11,070 nucleotides of DNA from CAKVLS01 sp045638465. Lineage in GTDB: Bacteria; Bacillota; Clostridia; Christensenellales; UBA1242. Both the position numbers and the translations under genes were made by a program. Positions 5,672 to 11,070 of this stretch are shown piece after piece. The notes under the pieces are model-generated. The model searched no databases, was not told the DNA's origin, and saw only the letters and a list, made by a program, of their open reading frames with translations. Location of the stretch: contig JAZUBK010000001.1 in assembly GCA_045638465.1 (NCBI GenBank), forward strand, positions 1 through 11,070, given 5' to 3'. Within the stretch, counting starts at the first letter, position 1. Each line of letters begins with the position of its first letter.

Positions 5672-6616
5672 ATGAAATTTAGTAACACTACAAAATTAGT
5701 TTTGACTAATTTTTCTAATGTTTGGAAATTATTGTTATATTATACCATCTGCACAGTTATAGGTTTTTTGGCGCTTTATGCCGCAGTAAGACCTATCTGG
5801 CTAAAACTAGATGAGGCTAGAGTTTTTGAAGACTTGCAGCTTTTATTTAATGCAATTTTTTCTCAACCAACAGGGCTTGTTACTTCTTTTAATGATGTCC
5901 TTAATACTATTTGGCAAGTAATCACCGTTAACGCATCAACTCTAGTGTGGAACTATGTATTTACACTAGTGCTTATCTTTGTCATTTTGCCATTTATGTA
6001 TAGTTTGGCAGACCTTGCTATAGGCGAAGTTTTGTATGGTTATATGACTTCTCAAACAACATATAGCTTTACTGGTTCATACTTTAGAAAGTTCGGCAAA
6101 TCTGTTTTGTATAGTTTGGCTAGACTTCCTTTTGAGATTGTAACAAAAGCTTTGTTTATTGCTATGCTTTGGGGCGTTGTAAAACTTTGGGCCACAGGCA
6201 CTATACTTAACATTTTCTTTGGTGTTATTGTATTTATGCTAACACTAGTTGTTTTGACCTTCAAAGTTACAACATTTACCTGCTGGATGCCAGCAGTAGC
6301 TGTTCATGATACTGGTGTTTATAAGTCTATGAAAATGGGCTTTTTTGCGGTATTTAGAAATTTCTTTAGCACATTTTCTAACGCCTTAGTGTTAGTTTTG
6401 TGTGCTTTGGTTGTTAACTTCTTGTTTGGCGTGTTTACATTTACTATAGGTCTTGCAGTTACACTTCCACTTACTATGTACGCATTTATCGTTTATGGTA
6501 TGGTTTCATACTTTTCTAACCAAGGTATGAGATTCTATGTGTACCCAGATATGTTTGTAACACCAAAGAGAATCAAAGAGCAAGAAACTATAACTAAACT
6601 AAAATTCTATATTTAA
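5672..6616 (+). CDS. Polytopic integral membrane protein of unknown function
   Basis: A 314-residue protein with five or six predicted membrane helices: about 19-40 (WKLLLYYTICTVIGFLALYA), 92-113 (VWNYVFTLVLIFVILPFMY), possibly 150-172, 176-198 (GTILNIFFGVIVFMLTLVVL), 237-258 (NALVLVLCALVVNFLFGVF) and 260-282. Between helices one and two is an extracytoplasmic-looking stretch of about 50 residues. The basic loop around 138-151 (FRKFGKSVLYSLAR) and the region around 213-230 (DTGVYKSMKMGFFAVFRN) look cytoplasmic. The C-terminus is basic (TPKRIKEQETITKLK). There are no catalytic or transporter signature motifs that I can name, and the family is not recognised. The start has AAGGA upstream and is preceded by two promoter candidates. 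It is followed by a weak hairpin terminator and then the RNase J gene on the same strand. Confidence 0.75.
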   Translation: MKFSNTTKLVLTNFSNVWKLLLYYTICTVIGFLALYAAVRPIWLKLDEARVFEDLQLLFNAIFSQPTGLVTSFNDVLNTIWQVITVNASTLVWNYVFTLVLIFVILPFMYSLADLAIGEVLYGYMTSQTTYSFTGSYFRKFGKSVLYSLARLPFEIVTKALFIAMLWGVVKLWATGTILNIFFGVIVFMLTLVVLTFKVTTFTCWMPAVAVHDTGVYKSMKMGFFAVFRNFFSTFSNALVLVLCALVVNFLFGVFTFTIGLAVTLPLTMYAFIVYGMVSYFSNQGMRFYVYPDMFVTPKRIKEQETITKLKFYI

Positions 6617-6650
6617 TTTTTACAAAATGACAAAAGAGTTGAAAAGTAAC

Positions 6651-6677
6651 AATATCTTGGGGAGCCAAGGTATTTTT
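6651..6677 (+). terminator. Hairpin terminator or attenuator between membrane gene and RNase J
   Basis: AATATCTTGG (6651-6660) pairs with CCAAGGTATT (6665-6674), a 10-bp stem with one G-U pair around a GGAG loop, and continues into a short T run (6673-6677). It can end the upstream transcript or act as a leaky attenuator or leader hairpin 33 nt upstream of the RNase J start. Confidence 0.6.
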
Positions 6678-6709
6678 GTGCTGAAATAAAAAAATATAAA
6701 GGAGAAAAT

Positions 6710-8365
6710 ATGAAAGAAAATTTAAAAATTATGTTTCTAGGCGGCGTAGACGAAATCGGTAAAAATATGACTGCTTTAGAATATGGCGATGATATTATTG
6801 TTATCGATAGTGGTTTGGGCTTTCCTGATGACAATATGCCAGGTATAGATATAGTAGTTCCAGACATTACTTATCTATCAATGAACAAAGACAAAGTAAG
6901 AGGTATCTTTATTACTCACGGCCACGAAGACCACATCGGATCATTACCTTACGTTTTGGACGATCTAAACGTTCCTATCTATGGTAGCAGACTAGCTTTG
7001 GGGCTAGTTGAGTCTAAGATGAAAGAATTTAGAGATATACAATATACTGCAAATAGTGTAAAAGGCGGATCAGTAATTTCTGCTGGTTGCTTTAAGGTAG
7101 AATTTATCTCTGTTACTCACTCAATTCCAGGAGCTATGGCTTTGAGTATCACAACACCAGTAGGCGTAGTTATGCATACAGGCGACTTCAAAGTAGACCT
7201 AACACCAATCGGCGAAGATAGAATTAACCTAAATCGTATCGCAGAAATCGGTAAAAAAGGTGTGCTTCTTTTGATGTGTGAAAGCACTAACGCCGAAAGA
7301 AAAGGTTTTTCTATGAGCGAAAGAACTGTAGGAAAAACATTTGATGATTTGTTTGGCGAATTAAAAGACAAAAGAATCTTTATCGCAACATTTTCATCAA
7401 ACGTTCACCGTTTGCAACAAGTTCTTGATATCTCAAAAAGATATAATAGAAAGATTGCCTTTACTGGTAGAAGCATGGTAAACGTAATTGATACCGCACT
7501 AAAAATTGGCGAACTAAAAGGCGATAAAGAAAACTTCATTGACTTTGATAAAATTGACAAATATGAAGACAAAGAGCTTATCATTTTGACAACAGGTAGC
7601 CAAGGCGAAGCTATGAGTGCTATGACACGTATGGCATCAGACAACTTCCCAAAAATCAGACTTGACGAAAACGACGCAATTATCTTTTCTGCTAGTCCAA
7701 TTCCTGGCAACGAAAAGAGTATTAATACCGTAATCAACAACCTATACAGAAGAGGCTGCACAGTAATATATAACGAACTTGCAGATGTTCACGTATCAGG
7801 TCACGCATATCAAGAAGAACTAAAACTTATCCACTCACTTGTTAGACCAAAATTCTTTATTCCGGTTCATGGCGAATACAGACATATGGTTGTACACAAA
7901 AAATTAGCAAAAGATATGGGGCTTGAAGATAGAAATATTATTATCCCAGAACTAGGTATGCAAGTAGAACTAAACAGAAACTATTTCAAAGTAGCAGGAA
8001 CAGTACCTGCAGGAGAAAGACTAGTTGACGGTACTGGCCTTGGTGATATGGAAAGTGTAGTTTTGAGAGATAGAAAACTACTTAGCGAAGAAGGTATGTG
8101 TATTGTTATTGTTAACAAATATTCACGTGGTGGAGATGTCTTTGGTGAGCCAACACTTATTTCACGTGGCTTTATCTATCAAGACGAGGCTAGTGAAGTA
8201 ATCACAGAAGCAAAAGAAGTAATAGCAAATGGCCTTGCAAATCTAGATAGCAAAGGTATGGATAATAACGAACTAAAACAATCAATCAAAAAAATTGCTG
8301 CAAACTTCTTCTTCAAGAAGACAAAAAGAAAACCAATGATTATATCAATTATTAATGAACAATAG
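6710..8365 (+). CDS. rnj: Ribonuclease J (metallo-beta-lactamase/beta-CASP exo-/endoribonuclease)
   Basis: RNase J degrades and processes mRNA and rRNA from the 5' end and can also cleave internally. It is cytoplasmic and usually a homodimer or tetramer. At 551 residues this is full family length. The metal-binding metallo-beta-lactamase core has the HGHEDHIG signature at residues 70-77 (His70, His72, Asp74, His75), a further His137, and HTGDF at 156-160. CESTNAERKG (190-199) also fits RNase J. The beta-CASP insertion (about 205-360) contains FTGRSM and TGSQGE (295-300). HVSGHA (361-366) and PVHGEYRHM (385-393) supply the last metal ligand and the 5'-phosphate pocket. The C-terminal domain (about 450-551) is present and ends with a basic FFFKKTKRKPMI stretch. 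AAAGGAG (6698-6704) is the ribosome-binding site. The gene is 8 nt from trmR, implying co-transcription. The J1 and J2 types cannot be separated by eye. Confidence 0.97.
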   Translation: MKENLKIMFLGGVDEIGKNMTALEYGDDIIVIDSGLGFPDDNMPGIDIVVPDITYLSMNKDKVRGIFITHGHEDHIGSLPYVLDDLNVPIYGSRLALGLVESKMKEFRDIQYTANSVKGGSVISAGCFKVEFISVTHSIPGAMALSITTPVGVVMHTGDFKVDLTPIGEDRINLNRIAEIGKKGVLLLMCESTNAERKGFSMSERTVGKTFDDLFGELKDKRIFIATFSSNVHRLQQVLDISKRYNRKIAFTGRSMVNVIDTALKIGELKGDKENFIDFDKIDKYEDKELIILTTGSQGEAMSAMTRMASDNFPKIRLDENDAIIFSASPIPGNEKSINTVINNLYRRGCTVIYNELADVHVSGHAYQEELKLIHSLVRPKFFIPVHGEYRHMVVHKKLAKDMGLEDRNIIIPELGMQVELNRNYFKVAGTVPAGERLVDGTGLGDMESVVLRDRKLLSEEGMCIVIVNKYSRGGDVFGEPTLISRGFIYQDEASEVITEAKEVIANGLANLDSKGMDNNELKQSIKKIAANFFFKKTKRKPMIISIINEQ

Positions 8366-8373
8366 GAAAAATT

Positions 8374-9015
8374 ATGATCATAACAGAAAAAACAGAAAGT
8401 TTGCTAAATGAGTTTTCTAAAAACACAGACGAAAGATTGCAAAAGATAGAAGACTTTGCAAGGGCAAACCATATACCCGTTATGCTTGACCAAACAGCCA
8501 ACTTGATTCGCACTTTGGTCAAACTATATAAGCCAAAAAGAGTACTAGAAATAGGCACTGCTATTGGTTATTCTGGGTCTATTATATTGCTAAATAGTGA
8601 TGCAACTTTGGTTACTTACGAAAAATTAGAGAGTAGCTACAACATGGCAAAATCAAACTTTGAAATGATGGGGCTAACATCTCGTGTAACTCAAAGACTA
8701 GGTGATGCTCAAACTTTGCTAGAGGGCGAAAAAGGTACTTTTGATTTTATCTTTTTAGACGGCCCAAAAGGTCAATACCTAAGCTACCTTCCGATTTTAG
8801 ACAAATTGCTTGAGGGCGGCGGAGTACTAGTTTCGGATAATGTACTTTTCAAAGGTATGATCGCAGACGAAATCTTCACCCCAAAAAAGCATCGTACTAT
8901 AAAGAATAATATGACCGAATTTTTACACACGTTGCAAAACAATCCAAATTATTTCAATAGTTTACTGAATATTGGCGACGGGGTTATGATTTCGATAAAA
9001 GGAGAAAACAAATGA
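8374..9015 (+). CDS. trmR: tRNA 5-hydroxyuridine O-methyltransferase (TrmR/YrrM family)
   Basis: A class I SAM-dependent O-methyltransferase of 213 residues, the usual size. In Bacillus subtilis the homologue TrmR (YrrM) methylates 5-hydroxyuridine at wobble position 34 to give 5-methoxyuridine, using Mg2+ and SAM. Visible features are an N-terminal helical segment for substrate binding, SAM motif I VLEIGTAIGYSG (57-68), an acidic residue after the next strand (Tyr-Glu at 82-83), LDGPKGQY (128-135, metal/SAM-site Asp) and VSDN (153-156, the Asp-Asn metal ligands). The start has AGGA at 8364-8367, six bases upstream, partly inside the stop of the RNase J gene. Its TGA overlaps the ATG of trhP (ATGA). 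The U32-family neighbour, which makes the hydroxyuridine substrate, strongly favours TrmR over a catechol or caffeoyl-CoA type methyltransferase, which sequence alone would not exclude. Confidence 0.88.
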   Translation: MIITEKTESLLNEFSKNTDERLQKIEDFARANHIPVMLDQTANLIRTLVKLYKPKRVLEIGTAIGYSGSIILLNSDATLVTYEKLESSYNMAKSNFEMMGLTSRVTQRLGDAQTLLEGEKGTFDFIFLDGPKGQYLSYLPILDKLLEGGGVLVSDNVLFKGMIADEIFTPKKHRTIKNNMTEFLHTLQNNPNYFNSLLNIGDGVMISIKGENK

Positions 9016-10241
9016 TAGAATTATTATCTCCAGCAGGAAATTTTGAAAAACTAAAAACTGCTATATATTATGGCGCTAACGCTTGTTATTTTGCGGGTAA
9101 AAAATACGGCCTTAGAGCTTTGGCGGATAACTTTGATATAGACGAACTAAAAACTAGCGTAGATTACTGCCACGCACACAATGTCAAGGCTTATATCACA
9201 CTAAACATTTTGGCCCACAACGACGACTTTAACGGCCTAAAAGAGTATCTTGATTATTTGCAAGAAATCAAGGTTGACGCAGTTATTGTTGCGGATATTG
9301 GTATTATAAAGTTTATCAAAGACAACGCACCAAATTTGGAAATCCACGTTAGCACTCAAGCCAACGTTACAAATAAATATTCTGCAAAATTCTTTGCTGA
9401 TATGGGCGTAAAAAGATTGGTTCTTGCAAGAGAACTTACCCTAAATCAAATCAAAGAAATAAGAGAATATATACCAGCTGATGTAGAGCTAGAAGCTTTT
9501 TGTCACGGCGCTATGTGTATAAGCTATTCTGGTAGATGCTTATTATCAAACTACATCGCAGGAAGAGAAGCAAACCGTGGCGCTTGTGTTCAGGCTTGTC
9601 GTTGGGAATATGTAGTTAGAGAAATAAAACGCAAAGACGAATACCCAATGGAGCAAGACGAAAGAGGCACATATATTCTAAACAGCAAAGACCTAAATAT
9701 GCTTTGCTATATAAAAGAATTGAAAGATGCAGGTGTTACTAGTTTCAAGATAGAGGGTAGGATGAAATCTCCATACTATGTAGCAACTGTAACTAACGCT
9801 TACCGCAGAGCAATAGACGAATTAGAAAAAGACGAGCAAAACTACAAAACTTCAGAAGTATTGCAAAAGGAACTTTATAAAGCAAGTCACAGAAAATATA
9901 CAACAGGTTTTAATTTCAAAGATATTCACCCAGAAGAAAGCGAATGTATAGAAAGTTCTTATCCTGTTCAAACTCACGAATTTATGGCTATCGTAACTGA
10001 AGATTACAAAGATGGTTACGTAACTATAGAGCAAAGAAATCGCTTTGTAAAAGGTGATAAACTTGAGATTTTGTCTCCTAGCAAATATTTCAACCAATTT
10101 ATCGAAATAGGCGAAATGCTTGATTTAGAAGGTAATATTGTTGAAGATGCAAAAGGCGTTCAACAAACCCTAAAAATCAAAACCGATATGAAACTAAAAG
10201 CAGGAGATATATTTAGAAAGGAAATCGTTAAAAAAGGCTAA
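9012..10241 (+). CDS. trhP: TrhP-type U32 family protein, tRNA uridine-34 hydroxylation
   Basis: A 409-residue member of the peptidase U32 family, better understood as TrhP/YegQ/YrrO. Together with prephenate and an iron-sulfur cluster it hydroxylates uridine 34 of tRNA to 5-hydroxyuridine. The N-terminal TIM-barrel-like part starts MIELLSPAGN and includes GANACYFAGKKYGLRA (21-36) and HVSTQANVT (112-120). The family signature lies at 160-197, with ELEAFCHGAMC, SYSGRC, NRGACVQACRW and cysteines 164, 169, 176, 192 and 196, several of which hold the Fe-S cluster. SFKIEGRMKS (244-253) follows, with the C-terminal beta-barrel domain after about 320. Older annotations call such genes collagenase or protease, but no protease activity should be assumed. 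The ribosome-binding site AAAAGGAG (8997-9004) lies within the end of trmR. The two B. subtilis paralogues (YrrN, YrrO) are here one gene, at least in this window. Confidence 0.92.
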   Translation: MIELLSPAGNFEKLKTAIYYGANACYFAGKKYGLRALADNFDIDELKTSVDYCHAHNVKAYITLNILAHNDDFNGLKEYLDYLQEIKVDAVIVADIGIIKFIKDNAPNLEIHVSTQANVTNKYSAKFFADMGVKRLVLARELTLNQIKEIREYIPADVELEAFCHGAMCISYSGRCLLSNYIAGREANRGACVQACRWEYVVREIKRKDEYPMEQDERGTYILNSKDLNMLCYIKELKDAGVTSFKIEGRMKSPYYVATVTNAYRRAIDELEKDEQNYKTSEVLQKELYKASHRKYTTGFNFKDIHPEESECIESSYPVQTHEFMAIVTEDYKDGYVTIEQRNRFVKGDKLEILSPSKYFNQFIEIGEMLDLEGNIVEDAKGVQQTLKIKTDMKLKAGDIFRKEIVKKG

Positions 10242-10261
10242 TATAATTTTAGCCTTTTTTT
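10230..10261 (+). terminator. Terminator after the rnj-trmR-trhP cluster
   Basis: AAAAAAGGCTAA (10230-10241) pairs with TTAGCCTTTTTT (10249-10260) around a 7-nt loop, giving a perfect 12-bp stem with a T tract. It overlaps the stop codon of trhP, so it ends the cluster immediately and separates it from the sigma-factor gene. Confidence 0.9.
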
Positions 10262-10284
10262 ATTTTGCCCGTACAAGCAAAAAA

Positions 10285-10311
10285 ATACAAAGTCCGTCAT
10301 ATACATACAAA
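10285..10311 (+). promoter_or_regulatory. Sigma-E-like sporulation promoter for sigK
   Basis: ATA (10285-10287) is followed after 16 bp by CATACAAA (10304-10311), one mismatch from the sigma-E -10 element CATACANT, with the -35 ATA at the expected distance. Transcription would begin near 10318, leaving a short leader with AAAGG (10326-10330). No vegetative promoter is visible in the gap after the terminator. In B. subtilis sigK is transcribed by sigma-E with SpoIIID, which matches. An ACAAGC at 10273-10278 is a partial SpoIIID-like match only. Confidence 0.6.
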
Positions 10312-10341
10312 AAAGTTAAAAATTGAAAGGATTTTTTTTGT

Positions 10342-11043
10342 ATGATTTTAGAAAGTTTTGTTAGTTTTATGAACAAAATAATGTTCTTTTCGGCCTATGT
10401 AAATAATGTTAGTGGGTTTCCTAAGCCATTAACCATAGCTGAAGAAAAAGACTTTTTTAATAAGTTTTGGAAAGGCGACCAAAAAGCAAAAGAAAAGCTT
10501 ATCTCTCATAACCTTAGGTTAGTTGCCCATATTGTTAAAAAATACAACACGGCTGGAGAGGCAGACGATCTAATATCAGTTGGTTCTATAGGTCTTATTA
10601 AAGCCATTAATACCTTTAGTTACGACAAAAATACACAGTTTAGCACCTATGCTGCAAGATGTATAGAAAACGAGATTTTGATGCTGCTTAGAGCTTCAAA
10701 AAAGCATAATAACGTTGTGTCTTTGAGTGAGTGTTTAGGTCAAGACAAAGACGGTAATGAGGTCTGCTTAATAGACATAGTACCAAGCCTTGACGATATG
10801 CAACAAACGGTCGAAAACAACATCTTAACCGAGAAATTAATGTCGCTTATAAAAAAATCTCTAAGCGAGAGAGAATACCAAATTATTTCTCTAAGGTATG
10901 GGCTAAATAATGGCCCTGCCTATACCCAAAGAGAAGTAGCAAAAAAACTTGGAATTTCAAGATCGTATATCAGTAGACTTGAGAAAAAAGCCCTTGAAAT
11001 AATTAAAGCGAAATCAAAAGAAAATAACATTTATTTGAGTTAA
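10342..11043 (+). CDS. sigK: RNA polymerase sigma-K factor (pro-sigma-K), late mother-cell sporulation
   Basis: A 233-residue sigma-70 family factor close in layout to sigma-K, which directs late mother-cell genes for spore coat and cortex. The N-terminus resembles the removable pro-sequence: a hydrophobic stretch of about 18 residues (MILESFVSFMNKIMFFSA) precedes YVNN, where B. subtilis pro-sigma-K is cut before YVKN. Region 2 spans about 57-115, with NLRLVAHIVKKY, DDLISVGSIGLIKAI and the -10-reading TYAARCIENEIL. GQDKDGNEVCLID (133-145) is a strong sigma-K/sigma-E-type linker signature. Region 4 (about 166-222) holds the helix-turn-helix TQREVAKKLGISRSYISR (195-212). The frame is uninterrupted, with no skin-type prophage insertion. 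The ribosome-binding site AAAGG at 10326-10330 is 11 nt from the ATG across a T tract. A pro-sequence implies a SpoIVFB-type membrane protease elsewhere in the genome. Confidence 0.93.
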   Translation: MILESFVSFMNKIMFFSAYVNNVSGFPKPLTIAEEKDFFNKFWKGDQKAKEKLISHNLRLVAHIVKKYNTAGEADDLISVGSIGLIKAINTFSYDKNTQFSTYAARCIENEILMLLRASKKHNNVVSLSECLGQDKDGNEVCLIDIVPSLDDMQQTVENNILTEKLMSLIKKSLSEREYQIISLRYGLNNGPAYTQREVAKKLGISRSYISRLEKKALEIIKAKSKENNIYLS

Positions 11044-11070
11044 ATGTTTGCCTAAAAGAAGTCGGAGGCC

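Noticed and set aside
6627..6655. Possible promoter ATGACA-17-CAATAT upstream of RNase J
   Set aside because: The -10 matches only three of six consensus bases and its start site would fall inside the terminator-like hairpin.
7405..7761. Minus-strand frame of 118 residues within the RNase J gene
   Set aside because: It is wholly antisense to conserved beta-CASP coding sequence with no start signals, so it is a shadow of the real gene.
11044..11070. ATG just after sigK and a GGAGG motif at the right edge
   Set aside because: The ATG frame stops after three codons. The GGAGG could be a ribosome-binding site or a hairpin arm, but the sequence ends before this can be judged.

Overview
The window is AT-rich and its gene content points to a spore-forming Firmicute, most likely a Clostridia-like lineage. 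It encodes a complete RNase J, a TrmR/TrhP wobble-uridine modification pair and a late mother-cell sporulation sigma factor (sigma-K type). Ribosome-binding sites are of the strong AAAGGAG type, and vegetative promoters match the TTGACA/TATAAT consensus. The species cannot be named from the sequence alone.

Layout. (1) Positions 1-366: the 3' end of an unrecognised gene with its own hairpin terminator. It abuts what looks like the broken, frameshifted 3' end of a phage capsid-type gene, followed by a second strong hairpin terminator. (2) Positions 384-4757: a compact same-strand block of phage late genes. These are a small structural-region protein, a head-tail adaptor-like protein, a beta-propeller tail (nozzle/hub-like) protein, a second large beta-rich tail protein, a 50-residue small ORF, a BhlA/UviB-type holin-like protein and a second two-helix holin-like protein. 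Start/stop overlaps (ATGA and similar) indicate translational coupling. No integrase, terminase, portal, intact capsid or endolysin is visible here, so this is a prophage segment, probably a remnant. (3) Positions 4763-4799: a bidirectional terminator separates the phage block from a minus-strand gene for an unknown two-helix membrane protein (4798-5421), which has a near-ideal promoter. (4) Positions 5422-5671: a divergent promoter region. (5) Positions 5672-6616: an unknown polytopic membrane protein. (6) Positions 6710-10241: a tight cluster of rnj (RNase J), trmR (tRNA 5-hydroxyuridine O-methyltransferase) and trhP (U32-family tRNA hydroxylation protein), closed by a terminator. (7) Positions 10342-11043: a sigma-K gene with an intact reading frame, an N-terminal hydrophobic pro-sequence and a sigma-E-like promoter.

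How the genes work together. The phage block would build the portal-proximal neck and short tail and provide membrane-lysis functions, but it seems cut off from its capsid gene and has no obvious promoter of its own. On the host side, TrhP and TrmR carry out successive steps (hydroxylation, then methylation) in making 5-methoxyuridine at tRNA position 34. RNase J is the principal 5'-3' exonuclease/endonuclease of RNA decay, and the three genes look co-transcribed. The sigma-K gene sits behind a terminator and carries its own developmental promoter, so it should be expressed separately in the mother cell. No CRISPR array, tRNA, rRNA or insertion sequence was recognised.
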